This document shows, piece by piece, positions 1 to 10,306 of a DNA stretch of 64,000 bases (positions are counted from its first letter, which is position 1; each line of letters opens with the position of its first letter). A program made the position numbers and the translations under genes. The stretch is from Limnanthes douglasii subsp. nivea (lineage: Eukaryota; Streptophyta; Magnoliopsida; Brassicales; Limnanthaceae), in the NCBI GenBank assembly GCA_036936605.1, contig JAUPFV010000003.1, forward strand, positions 149,638,997-149,702,996, read 5' to 3'. The notes below the pieces were generated by a model. That model worked only from the letters and a program-made list of their open reading frames with translations, was not told where the DNA came from and searched no databases.

Positions 1-570
1 TCTTTATATATTTCTTTGATCTAAATTTACTGAAGACTTCATGATTTATATTTTGTTATCAAACTATTGCATATACTGAAATATGGTAGTATACCTTCTC
101 CTCCTAAACTATCAAAGCCAACAAAGTCTTTATGTTCTTTTCTAGAACCCTTTCATATTCCTAAAGAGTCATATCTTTATCATATTCCCACTCAAGCTAG
201 TTTTTCTAAGAACATGAGAATCCCAATTACCTTATCCATCAAGCTTTGCTTCATCCATAATATTTTCAGTTTCAATAACCATTACTTCAGATAGTAGGGT
301 AATTTCATCATTTTGTGTTTCACGGTTTTAAAGAAAAAAATGTTAAGATTTGACTTCATCTCCAACTCTAGTCATACTTCAACGACTATTATATTGAGGA
401 GGTTGTATATCATTGACAAATTCTCATTATTAAATCGTTCTTACCTACTATGACGAGTTTTACAATATAAGCATATTTTAAAGGAATATCAATCATTTGT
501 ACCTTGATCACAAGTTCCACCGGACACACACCTTGACCTAACATTGAAACCATCAACTTAATTAAAATTC
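1..570. other. Intergenic flank left of the copia element
   Basis: No gene is recognised. The open frame at 67-294 has no family resemblance that I can see and a composition typical of random AT-rich plant DNA. The sequence stops abruptly at the start of the left LTR of the copia element. Confidence 0.4.
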
Positions 571-678
571 TTAGAGATATAAGGGTCCAAGCCCATTAGC
601 CATTTATTTATCTATAAATATAAGCCTATGTTCTATGTAATACATACACTTTCTAGATAATAAACCCTAGCCGCTTCT
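571..678 (+). repeat. Left LTR of the copia element
   Basis: About 108 bp that align with 4947-5055 with roughly ten differences, including the shared strings CATTAGCC and AAACCCTAGCC. The terminal TG present at 4945 is replaced here by TC, so the left end has mutated or is slightly truncated. Confidence 0.8.
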
Positions 679-689
679 AGATCTACCAT

Positions 690-1130
690 GTATTTTATTT
701 CGTATAAAGTATTGAATTTTGAATTAATTGCTAAAATTATCGATAAATTAATGTCGCGAGTGAGTCAAAATTGCATAAGAATATTGTTCTGTAAAATTGC
801 ACTATTAAATTATTGTTAAAATTACAGAAGAGTACTGTTTGATTCGTTTGTAGAAGAGTACGACTTCGATGAAATTATATCATTGAATTATTGGTAAAAT
901 TGCATCATTGTATTAAGGTAAAATTACAAAAGAGTATTAGGTGAAAAGAGTACGGTTGTTGGTTGTTCGTGAAATTACACTATTGAATTATTGGTAAAAT
1001 TGAAGAGGAATACGGTGAAAGTGCAAAAGAGTACGACGGTTCAGTAAAAATCTATTATTAAATTATTGGTAAAATTAAAATTATTAAATTAATTGGTGAA
1101 ATTGCATCAATTAAATAATTACACACCGGT
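690..1130 (+). repeat. Degenerate direct repeats in the copia leader
   Basis: The motif ATTATTGGTAAAATTG and close variants recur near 840, 885, 970 and 1055, often next to AAGAGTACG (850, 945, 1030). The repeats are irregular in spacing. They occupy the place where leader and gag would normally lie, so they may be an expanded leader. No function is inferred. Confidence 0.6.
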
Positions 1131-1458
1131 CTTTTATTTATTTGGATTTCGATTGTGATTTTAGTGGGATTTTGGATCTGCGTGTGCGTGGTTTTTTATT
1201 TTTTTCTTTTGTTTCGATTGGATTTGCATTGGAAATTTTAATGTGTTTTTTGTCAGAATAGATACTGTTTTTGGTTTTCGGATCTGTTGTGTGCAACCTC
1301 AGTCAAACGGTTTGATCGAAAGGCAAACGGTATATGTTTTTGCTGAATTTTGGAGAGAGTGTTTAGGACATCCAATCCTTCAATCTCACTGGTTGGATTA
1401 TGATTTGGTGCTACGGTTCAGGAGAAATTGCTACTAGAACAGCGCAACAGGTTTGTTG

Positions 1459-1550
1459 TTTGGTATTTGGACTTGGTATTTCCATTTAGTTTGGTATTTG
1501 GACTTGGTAGTTCCATTTAGTTTGGTATTTGGACCTGATTTTGGATTTGG
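1459..1550 (+). repeat. 31-bp tandem repeat, about three units
   Basis: Units starting TTTGGTATTTGGACTTGG begin at 1459, 1490 and 1521. The first two are complete and differ at one base; the third decays after 15 bases. The array lies just upstream of the protease region of the copia element and probably marks a rearranged gag segment. Confidence 0.8.
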
Positions 1551-1661
1551 ATTTTAATTGAGTATTTGATTTGATTTCGCTGGACCATTGAGATTTTAAA
1601 TTTGGACTGGGTTTGATTTTGGATTTGAGGTTTGATTAATCTTTTGATTTGATTAACGATT

Positions 1662-2129
1662 GTGGATCGTATTGCAAATATTATAGAAAAAGATGATTTT
1701 ATACAGTCTACTAGTAACAAACCGAATAAGAAGAACTTTGTTATGTTTACATCTCCATATCATTCAGGTATGTCTTCGTCTGCCACTTCAAGTATTGATT
1801 CATCATTGTGGATTTTGGATTCGGGTGCGTCTCATATATGTTCTCACATGTCGAACTTTATTTCGTTTCTGCATGTTTCACCCATATCTGTTTTGTTTAC
1901 TAGTGCTACATCGATGTCAGTATATGGTATTGGCTCTATTTGTACCCCTCATATATCGTTATCTGATGTTTACTATGTTCCCACCCTTGCTTTGAATCTT
2001 ATTTTGGTTAGCCAATTGTGTAAATCTGGTTATTATGTCTTGTTTTCTGATTATGTTTGTGCTATACAAAATCAACAGACTCATAGAGTGATTGGGACAT
2101 GTCATAAAAAAGGGAACTCTATGTTTTAG
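1662..2129 (+). pseudogene. Copia aspartic protease segment
   Basis: The 155-residue frame carries the copia protease signature WILDSGASHICSH, with the catalytic Asp in the D-S-G-A motif, followed by the hydrophobic stretch and YYVPTLALNLILVSQL typical of the protease C-terminal part. In a live element it would cleave the Gag-Pol polyprotein. The frame closes at 2129 before the GAG-pre-integrase motif, which continues with stops downstream. The upstream Gag knuckle is absent. The family call is firm; activity is not expected because the polyprotein is broken. Confidence 0.85.
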
Positions 2130-3165
2130 AGAAACTCGAAGCAACAGATGTGGATGTATATGATGTTGAAACATATCTAACTGATATTGCTGCCTCTGGT
2201 GTTGATTTGTCTTCGTTTTGTTTGAATCTTTTATCGTCTGAGTTTTATCTTTGGCACTCTCGTCTAGGACATGTATTTGCCTCGCATTTAAAATTTTTAG
2301 TCTCTACACGTGCTTTAGGTTAGTTAAACACTCGTAATATCTCGGATTGTAGTGGTTGTAAACTTGTAAAATTTTCGGCGTTACCGTTTAATAAAAGTGT
2401 TACTTTCGATTGCTCCATTTGATATTATTCATTCCGATGTCTGAGGTCCATCTCATGTCTCCACAAAGGGTGGTTCGTCCTACTATGTTATTGATGATTA
2501 TACTTGATATAGTTGGGTTTACCTTATGAAAAGAAGATCAGATTTTCTTGGAATTTATAGAGAATTTCAGGCACTTGTTCAGACTCAACATTCTACTGTA
2601 ATAAAATGCTTCAAGTGTAACTTAGGGGGTGAATATACATCCAGTGATTTTACTCAGTTACTTGCATCTGATGGTACCATACATCATTCTTCTTGCACTA
2701 ACACTCCTCAGTAAAATGATGTTGCAGAAAGAAAACATCTTCACATTGTTGAGACTGCTCGGTCTTTGCTTTTATCTTCTAATGTTCCTACTATTTTTTT
2801 AAGAGAAGCAATTCATATTGGTGTATATGTGATTAATCGAATTACCACTGCTCATAATCTAGGGATGTTACCATTTCAGAAGTTATACGGACAACTTCCA
2901 GATTATTCTTCGTTACGAGTGTTTGGATGTACACGTTTTGTCCTTCGTCCTCACATAGAACGCAACAAATTGGGCCCTAAATCCGTCATATGTATTTTCT
3001 TGGGTTATGGTGTTAGACGGAAAGGTTATTGTTGTTTGATCTCATTAATCAGAAACTTTATGTCTCTCGACATGTTAAATTTCTTGAGTGTATCCCGTTT
3101 TATTCGATTCCAGCTAAATCACATGATATAACAAGTACCAAACTTCAGACTATTGATCCTTTGAA
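2130..3165 (+). pseudogene. Copia GAG-pre-integrase and integrase core, broken
   Basis: Around 2250 the sequence encodes LWHSRLGH, followed by the CSGC pair of the HHCC zinc finger near 2350. The catalytic core follows as SDV-stop-GP near 2436, the second block near 2640-2720, and VAERKH near 2725. ORFs at 2526-2714 and 2766-3131 are pieces of it; the latter has the copia motif LPFQKLYGQLPDYSSLRVFGC. At least four stops interrupt it (near 2322, 2442, 2505 and 2712). Three of these sit where copia proteins have Trp, Arg or Gln codons that a single transition turns into a stop. Confidence 0.85.
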
Positions 3166-3399
3166 AATAATAGAGACATACCCATTGATATTGATGTACC
3201 AGCTCATGAGACATCGACTATAGTTGATATTACTTCTGCTCCATCAATGTCTAAGTCAACTTGTTCTTTTAGTGAACCACCAGCTTCACCCTTTAGAAGA
3301 TCCACTCGTACAAGTAAGTCTACCAAACTACCAAATTTTGCGTATTCTTCTTACTCAACTCCTTTTGCCTCTTTTCATAGCAAACATACATGATTTATA

Positions 3400-4185
3400 T
3401 GAACCTCGGTCATTTAAAGAAGCTGTTTCCGATCCTCGTTGGCAAAATTCAATAGTCGAAGAGCTTATCGCTCTTTATCAGACTCATACATAAGATATAG
3501 TTAAACCTCAATCCGGTAAGCATATAATAGGCTCTCGGTGGGTTTTTAAAATTAAAATAAAGTCTGATGGGTCTGTTGAAATATATAAGGCTCGTCTCGT
3601 AGCAAAAAGGTATTCACAGAAGTATGCTATGGATTATGATGAGATACTTTCCCCAATAGCAAAAATAACGACAGTTCGTACTCTTATTGCGGTTGCATTT
3701 GTTCGCTAGTGGAAGATCTTCCAACTAGATGTCAAAATGTATTTTTTTAATAATGATCTTTATGAGGAGGTTTACACAACTCATCCTCCAGGTGTTGCTC
3801 ACAAAACAGGTGAAGTTTGTCGACTTAGGAAAGTTTTATATGGTCTCAAACAAGCTCCTCGTGCTTTGTTTGAAAAATTCTCTACGGTTATTACCTCACT
3901 TGGATTTCTTGCTAGCAATCATGATTTAGCCTTGGTTACCAGATGTACGAGTGCATGACGAATTATTTGATCCCTATATGTAGATGATATGATCATTACA
4001 GGTGGTGATATTGATGGTATTGAGGTACCAAAACGTGATTTGACTCATCGATTTGCGATGAAGGACTTAAGACTATTGCGTTATTTTTTAGGTATTGAGG
4101 TGGCTCACTCTCCAAAAGGTTATATTCTCTCTTAGACAAAATATAAATCTTATTTATTTGAGTGAGCGCGAATTTCTGATAACAG
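3400..4185 (+). pseudogene. Copia reverse transcriptase, broken
   Basis: The segment encodes the copia RT entry motif (FKEAVSDPRWQNSI), then GSRWVFKIKIKSDG, ARLVAKRYSQ, FQLDVK, VLYGLKQAPRALFEKF and the active-site box YVDD at 3977-3988. The motif order matches plant Ty1/copia. In-frame stops at 3491-3493, 3707-3709, 3956-3958 and 4133-4135 separate the pieces; two replace expected Gln codons. The YVDD box itself is intact, but no continuous RT could be made. Confidence 0.88.
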
Positions 4186-4186
4186 G

Positions 4187-4840
4187 ATGGTAGATACACC
4201 TCTTGAAACCAATGCTCGGTATTTTCAGACTGATAATATTCCTTTATCAGACCCAACTCTATATCGAACTCTCGTAGGGAGCTTGGTTTATCTTACAATT
4301 ACTCGACCAAATATAGCTTATGTTGTTCATGTGGTTAGTCAGATTTTTATTGCTCATATATCCGTCCATTGGGGATTTGTTCTTCCAATATTGAGATATC
4401 TTCGTGGAACTCAGTTCCATAGCATTTTGTTTTCTTCAACCTCTTCACTTGAACTACGTGCCTATAACAATGTTGATTGGGATAATGATCCTCATGACCA
4501 AAAATCTACTACTGGTTTATGTATTTTCCTTGGAGATTCATTAATCTCATGGAAAAGTAAAAAGCAAGATGTTGTCTCTAGATCGTCTACTGAAGCCGAG
4601 TACCATGCTATGGCTGTGACCACATGTAAGATTGTTTGGTTACGATGGCTTCTTGCAGATATGTGGGTTAATGTTACGAAACCTACTTCCTTACATTGTG
4701 ATAACAAACGCGTCATGCAAATAGCAAAGACTTTTATTTTTCATGAGAGAACGAAGCACATTGAAATAGATTGTCATTTCACTCTGCATCATTTTCAGAT
4801 TGGCACTATCTCGCTTCCATATGTTCCATCAGCTTTGTAG
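4187..4840 (+). pseudogene. Copia RT thumb and RNase H segment
   Basis: This 217-residue frame is the longest surviving part of the polyprotein. It starts with the post-RT motif YRTLVGSLVYLTITRPNIAY, continues with DKSTT-like DQKSTTGLCIFLGDSLISWK, and includes the RNase H block SRSSTEAEYHAMA, the HCDN motif and a C-terminal HIEIDCHF. In the element it would degrade the RNA strand of the RNA-DNA hybrid. The stop at 4838-4840 precedes the remaining tail and the polypurine tract. It is not a host gene; it is the downstream part of the polyprotein interrupted upstream. Confidence 0.85.
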
Positions 4841-4944
4841 GTTGCTGATATGTTTCACAAAAGCTCAGTCAATAGAGCAGTTTCGTTTTCTTTGTGATAA
4901 ACTCTCAATGCTTATTATTGTTGCATTGTGAGTTTGAAAGAGGT

Positions 4945-5055
4945 TGTTAGAGATATAAGGGCTCAAGCCCATTAGCCCTTTATTTTATCAACAAATATAA
5001 GCATATGTTCTATGCAATACATACGCTTTCTAGATTATAAACCCTAGCCACTTCT
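4945..5055 (+). repeat. Right LTR of the copia element
   Basis: It starts TGTTAGAGATATAAGGG directly after a purine-rich tract and matches the left LTR. The exact 3' end is uncertain because similarity to the left copy fades after CTAGCC(A/G)CTTCT. Confidence 0.8.
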
Positions 5056-6152
5056 TGAAGGCTACTTCTTTCTTTTCTCTCTTTGTTTCTTAACAAAAAT
5101 CACCATGACTAAGAGGACCACCGCATCCACTCTTTCTCTAAGTCTAAAACTATTAACACTTCCACAACAACTTAACCACACGAAAACCTACCACGACCAT
5201 TATTTTCACATATTTAAATCCATTAACGTTCTTTATAGGCCATTGGCCACGAGGTATAACACATGCACGTTTTTTAATATTTTCTCAACCTTCAACATCA
5301 TCTTCAACAGTAACTACAACATGAACCAAACTATCATTGTTGGAAACCTATTCAGAAACATCAACTTCATCATTTCACTCTTACGACATAAGAAATTATG
5401 TGATAGCTCAATCAATGAATAATGTTTTCCACAATTTCTGATGGCATACTCCTCAATTTTTCAAATTTATTCCTCTATAAAAATATTCATGGTTCTAGAA
5501 CAACCTTCTGTCTTCTTCATCATTACCACCTCCCATATTTTTTAAAAAAACTAGAAACTTATTTCACAAAATCAAACAACTCAGCTTGGTGAATCTTACA
5601 ACATATTTTTAAAACGACACACAAATACCCACTTGCTATCTAGAAAAAACAAAACTATTATATATTGCTTACTAACCATGACTAATTTTACGAACAAAAT
5701 TTTACAAAAAAAAAATAAAAAAATAATAATTGCAATCGAATAAGCAACATGCAGTAACTCAATTACAACCATAAGGCAAAACCGCAAAACTCAATTCCAA
5801 TCATAATCTGAAATTGGAAAACCAAATTTTTGCTCATATAAAAACCAGGCACATGAAGTTACAATAAAACTCTTTCAAATCTTCAATCAAGAACGAATTC
5901 AGCACATTCTTAGGTCCCGTCACAAATCACAAACTAATAACAAATTGTCCAGTGATTTTATTTTTAACCAATTTCAATCTTATTTAGATATTACAATCAA
6001 TAAAATTACATAAACCGCACATGACCGAGACGTTAAATTAATAGAGATCAACGATTTAATTGTTTCAACATAAAGTTAAAAAATTATCGGCTTTAAAGTG
6101 CGTTAAGACATGTTTCCACATCTAAAAATAGTTAGAAAAAAAACATTAAAAC
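5056..6152. other. Intergenic stretch between copia and the next LTR element
   Basis: No gene is recognised. A 105-residue open frame at 5105-5422 has no visible domain. An A-rich tract lies at 5705-5735. Confidence 0.4.
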
Positions 6153-6506
6153 TGACGAAGTCAGATATTTTAGGCACTCTAACATTTTTTATTCGGAAAG
6201 CTATTCGGACATAATCACTACTATAAAAAAACCGAACAAGACAAATGTAATGGAGTGTGACTAAGCTAGGTGTTGGTCACCTCACATTTTGGACTAATGG
6301 GTTCTTAAACTTGACGCGACTCTATAATCTGACCTGACAGACCCATAGGTCATTAATTAAGTATAAATACCCCAACTACTTTCATTAATGAGGGTAATCA
6401 TAATTGAATACAAGCACACAACTCAATTATCTCATTACATTCTACCTTAAACATTAAATTCCCAAAGACACTTTACTAAATTACCTTCAAACAAAAATAA
6501 ACCTCA
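6153..6506 (+). repeat. Left LTR of the 6153-9809 element
   Basis: Begins TGACGAAGTCAGATATTTTA and ends near AATAAACCTCA. It contains CACTACTATAAAAAAAC, TATAAATACCCC and a CATTAATGAGGGTAAT block, all shared with the right LTR. Differences of perhaps 12-15 percent indicate an old insertion. Confidence 0.8.
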
Positions 6507-6897
6507 CCAAATTGGCAACCATAGTGGAAGCATGGTATTGAACGAGTTGGCAAGGCGATAGGGCCCCACGAAGTCATCTTTGTCCAGTTCGTTGAAATAC
6601 ATGTTAATATTCTAAAAGGTATCAAGATTTACCTCTCCATCAGCAGTGGCATGTTCGGAAGAAAGGTTGGTTAGAATTTTTTCTTGCAAAGTGAGATCAA
6701 CAGGAGCCGGAGGAAGGATGTCAGAAGGACGTAGAATTATCTCTGGTCCCAGAGTGATTTTTTATCTTCTTCGCAGCTTTTTCATTACTGCTTGCTTTGT
6801 GTTTCTTATCCTTCTTCGTAATATTTGGTGGGTTGTCCGATCCACCAGCTTCCTTAACAGTAACTTCTACTGCTTCCGGCAGAACAGCATTAATCCC

Positions 6898-8038
6898 TCA
6901 TTGGTTCCCCAAACCAGTCCCTTCGGTGGTTGTCTGAAGTGGGTCTGTTGTGGTTTTCTTCTTTCTTTTGTTCTTCATTTTGTTCAGATGACTAGGGGTT
7001 TTGGCCCTGGAAGGAAAGTAAAGTTTAACATCCTTAGCCTCATTTTTTCTCAAGATAACATCTGCAGGAGGAGGGGTGGTCAGTTCTTCCCAGGAGAGGT
7101 CTCTTCTCCCTGTGGTATTCCACAGATGAGACCTCACAAATTTCCCCGAGGTGAAACAGTTGTGAAAACCATTCTCCCATTTCTCCAAGGCCCAAACATT
7201 TATCTTGGCACAATTATCTTGACCTGCCTCAATATAATCCGAGAACTCCTTGGGAAAAACTAAAAAGAGATACAAATCAGTTCTGAGTAACCACTTAGTA
7301 TTTGAAAGATTAAAGGAAACATGAGTAAAACTCACGTATGCTCTTCCAACGACTCGTCAGCTGGCTTGGGTTAAAGTTAACCTTGATATTCTTCCCATTC
7401 TCCCAGGCTCCCCTGATGAACATAAACTGTGTCCTCTATGGCTTTTCCGACTCGAGAAGGTCATTCACTACCTTGTAATCATTCCCCATATTGTAGTGGT
7501 ATAAGGGAATGTGATAATTGTTGCACAAATTTTCCACATCAGTGAATTGTTCCATTGGCAGTGAGATCTTGGATAGTCTGGGAGCCATGATGACAGCCAT
7601 CAGAGTGTACCACGCATTTAGGCTCAGTTGACTCAGACATAACTTGATCAGGTGGAAGTACCTGACTATCTCCAGTTCCAAAGGAAACAGGAGTCCCCAA
7701 TTCAGCACCTCTGTGTAGACCACTAGCTCGTTGGGTTTGCAATCCATTAGAGTTTTTGGGGTGACCGAGATTCTCACATTGACAAACTCAGACATCCCTC
7801 ACTTTGTACGAATACGACCCAATTCAACGGTATGGGTGTATCCGTAGGCTATATTTTGGAAGGATATCAAGTATTTTATGTTGACCTTCTTGAAATTTGG
7901 CCTTACTTTTCCTTCCAGACTCTCCGGAAGTGCATCCGGATGAGTCAAACCCATTTTTGTTTTGCCCTTTCGATTTGCAGAAGTATTCCCCATCTGTCCG
8001 AAGGCCTCAAAAGGAGTATCATCTATACTATCATCCAT
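6898..8038 (-). pseudogene. Gag-like protein of the putative gypsy-type family (Transposase_28-like), broken
   Basis: Three minus-strand frames read in order: 8038-7799, 7795-7436 and 7335-6898. The middle one has the block NWGLLFPLELEIVRYFHLIK followed by LSLNAWYTLMAV. This resembles the GLRFPL...QLAPNSW core of the plant family annotated as putative gypsy-type transposon (Pfam PF04195). The segment between 7435 and 7336 continues in another frame as FMFIRGAWENGKN. The third frame is rich in Lys and Thr at its end, as in these proteins. Stops or shifts near 7797 and 7430 make it non-coding now, unless introns are involved. Its strand is opposite to the LTR polarity. Confidence 0.6.
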
Positions 8039-8354
8039 ATTTTCTTTTATTACAATGTAAGGTTGTTCAGATGGATTGGCTTCTGTTAGGGGCTGCTGTC
8101 CGGATGATTTGGTTTCTGGTAAAGGCTTTATGGTCTCCGAACTAGTGTGTTTCTAAGAGGTATGAGTGGACTTAGCCTTGAATTGGCGAGTTATTCGGTG
8201 AAGGGTATGCTTCTCAGGGAATTTCTCAGCATCTAAACCCATGAATATAAAGGGTGAAGGCTTCCTAAGACTGAAAACGGCTTTCTCTTTAGAGAGAGAG
8301 TTTTGAGACATCTTGGGCAAAGGACCCTGATTGAAGATGAGAAAAGGTTGAAAC

Positions 8355-8770
8355 TGATGAGTCCGAATTCAGCATGCTCCCCGGACAGGGACAGATCAGT
8401 CCAAAGCCTCCGGACCGGATAGATCGGACAGATCACATGGGCCGGACAGATCACTTTGAACACAATGACCATAGGACAGTTCGAACTATGACAAAAATAT
8501 TAAAAAGCCTAAACACTTCTTGACTAAGCTACTTGCTCTCCTCCTTAGAGCTCATGGGTCTTTAAACATGACCCGGGTCCATTAAACATGACCCGAAAGC
8601 CCATAAGGGCCCAAACATCACACTATAAATACCCAACCACCTGCATTAACTATGGGTAATGAAAATTAACTGCTACCAAGCTGCTTAATTATCTCTATAC
8701 TCTCTAAACACTTAAAACACCCACACACCACCACTTAAACACCCACATACCACCATAAAACACCAACTCA
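8355..8770 (+). repeat. Nested related LTR
   Basis: Begins TGATGAGTCCGAAT, closely similar to the start of the LTR at 9475, and contains GACTAAGCTA, repeated ACATGACCCG, CTATAAATACCCAACCACC and CATTAACTATGGGTAAT in LTR order. It ends near CACCAACTCA. A purine run GATGAGAAAAGG lies upstream (8336-8347), so it could be a 3' LTR of an older copy. It could also be a solo LTR nested in the larger element. Confidence 0.65.
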
Positions 8771-8772
8771 AA

Positions 8773-9015
8773 TTACCAGCCTACCCTCACGCGATTATTA
8801 TCCACACCAGAAACAAAGGGTAGTTTTCTGACCTTAGGTGCCTTCGAGGACGATGAACCTTGGTTTGTGTTTGCTTGTGATTGATTGATTCCTTCATCAT
8901 GAGAAACATGAAGAATAGCAACAATTCTTTGGCCTCTTGCAACTTTTCTCGCTCTCTTTAACTCAGACAAATATAAGCAACCTCTTTTTACTAGTGTGTT
9001 TCTACCTGTGAACAT
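8773..9015 (-). other. Minus-strand open frame inside the LTR element, unrecognised
   Basis: An 80-residue frame, Lys/Arg-rich in its first third (LKRARKVARGQR) and Ser/Gln/Asn-rich in the middle. I recognise no domain. Like the gag-like frame at 6898-8038 it lies on the minus strand just 3' of an LTR on the + strand. It may be an exon or remnant of an antisense transcript, or chance. Confidence 0.25.
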
Positions 9016-9474
9016 AAATTACTCAAACACAAATTGGAAAATGTACTAAGCTTTCTCTCACTAGAAATACTTGTGTTTACGAATACAATTAAACAATGGA
9101 ATAGATTTATATAACAATAAAAATTGGGAGTTAACTAGGAGAAGATAGAACGATCAAAACAATGATTAAAGGCTACAAAGTATGAGAGTTAAAACCTGGG
9201 TAACTTTCTAGCCTAGTAGGTACGAGAATCTAGGAGAAAAAATGCTAAGAGGTCAAACCAGAGCCCGACACGTGTCCCGCGATTGAAAGAGAAATCTTGA
9301 AATTCTAAACGGTAAAATCAGTCCCACCAAATTTCGAACAGAGTGACTTTTGAAATTCTTAACAGAAGAAGATAAAGTCTGCAGTTCGTATACAGAAACA
9401 GATCGGAAAAAGTTGATTTTGATTCTTAAGAGTTAGCTCTTCTAAAGCTTCTTTGCAAGACCTAAAGGGGCTAC

Positions 9475-9809
9475 TGATGAGGTCGAATATTTTAGGCACT
9501 GTAACTTGCTTTTATCCGGAAGGTTGTTCGGACATAACCACTACTATAAAAAAACGAACATGAAAAATGTAATGGAGTGCGACTAAGTTAGGTGTTGGTC
9601 ACCTCACATCTTGGGCTAATGGGTTCTTAAACTTGTCCCGACAATACCATAGTTCGTTAATAAATATAAATACCTCAACCACTTTCATTAACGAGGGTAA
9701 TAATAATTTAATACAAACACACAACTTAATTATCTCACTACACTCTACCTTAAATATTAAATTTCCAAAAACACTTTATAAAATTACCCTCAAACAGAAA
9801 TAAACCTCA
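9475..9809 (+). repeat. Right LTR of the 6153-9809 element
   Basis: Begins TGATGAGGTCGAATATTTTA four bases after a CTAAAGGGG polypurine-like tract and ends near AATAAACCTCA. It aligns along its whole length with 6153-6506. Confidence 0.8.
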
Positions 9810-10290
9810 CAAAAAACATGAACCAATAAAATACGAACCATATCTAAATAAATTCAAACTATCAATATATTAGTCAATACGTAAACCATTTATTTTTATT
9901 TCTTTGTACTTCCGTCGCCATGTCCATCTTCTTTATTTGTATGCCCGTCGGTATCTATCTTCTTTACTTTTATACATCTCAATCACAATATATATATAAC
10001 ATTATATATTCGTCGAAAATACTATGAAATGAAATATAACCACGCATGTTATAAACATGTTTAACTAGTTGTATAGCCTACTACAATAAAATATTAAATA
10101 ATTTTTTACAAAACTAAAGAGAGATAACTCATTCAAAATTTGGTAAAAGACAAAAACCCTAAAGTACAAATCAAAAACAGTTAAAATAAAAAACAATACA
10201 TAAATTAAAACATAAATATAAAAAAAAAAACTTAAACTCGAGACTAAATTACATTTTGGCATGAATTTATGTACAATATAGGTCACATTT
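9810..10290. other. AT-rich spacer before the LINE
   Basis: No gene is recognised. A-rich runs such as 10200-10230 dominate. The last bases lead directly into the left target-site duplication of the LINE. Confidence 0.5.
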
Positions 10291-10306
10291 AAAAAGTTTG
10301 GAATGA
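10291..10306. repeat. Left target-site duplication of the LINE
   Basis: AAAAAGTTTGGAATGA, identical to 16738-16753. The five leading A residues in the right copy could belong to the poly(A) tail, leaving at least 11 informative bases. Confidence 0.9.

Larger units (their letters stand above)
571..5055 (+). mobile_element. Decayed Ty1/copia LTR retrotransposon
   Basis: Two similar ~110-bp ends starting TTAGAGATATAAGGG (571 and 4947) bracket a copia-order pol region: protease, integrase, reverse transcriptase, RNase H, all on the + strand. The left copy lacks the TG seen at 4945-4946. A short purine run (GAAAGAGG, 4936-4943) sits just before the right LTR, where a polypurine tract is expected. 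No gag frame with a CCHC knuckle is visible between the left LTR and the protease; that stretch holds degenerate repeats instead. Many in-frame stops make the copy inactive. Very short LTRs are unusual for a copia element with a full pol region. Element boundaries are approximate. Confidence 0.85.
6153..9809 (+). mobile_element. LTR retrotransposon (gypsy-like, no pol seen) with antisense gag-like frame
   Basis: Two ~340-bp repeats (6153-6506 and 9475-9809) with TGA..CA ends share a TATA-like TATAAATACC in the same + orientation. A purine tract CTAAAGGGG (9462-9470) lies just before the right copy, as a + strand polypurine tract should. No RT or integrase is visible inside. The only protein-like content is a broken gag-type frame on the minus strand (6898-8038), plus a nested related LTR (8355-8770). 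It therefore looks like a non-autonomous element. A solo LTR of the same family is at 29335-29679. Confidence 0.7.

Noticed and set aside
5105..5422. 105-residue open frame after the copia element
   Set aside because: Thr/Asn/Phe-rich, no recognisable domain, no promoter signs. Not supported as a gene.
6646..7263. 205-residue open frame on the + strand inside the LTR element
   Set aside because: It lies opposite the gag-like minus-strand frame, shows no domain and has low-quality composition. It is taken as a shadow.
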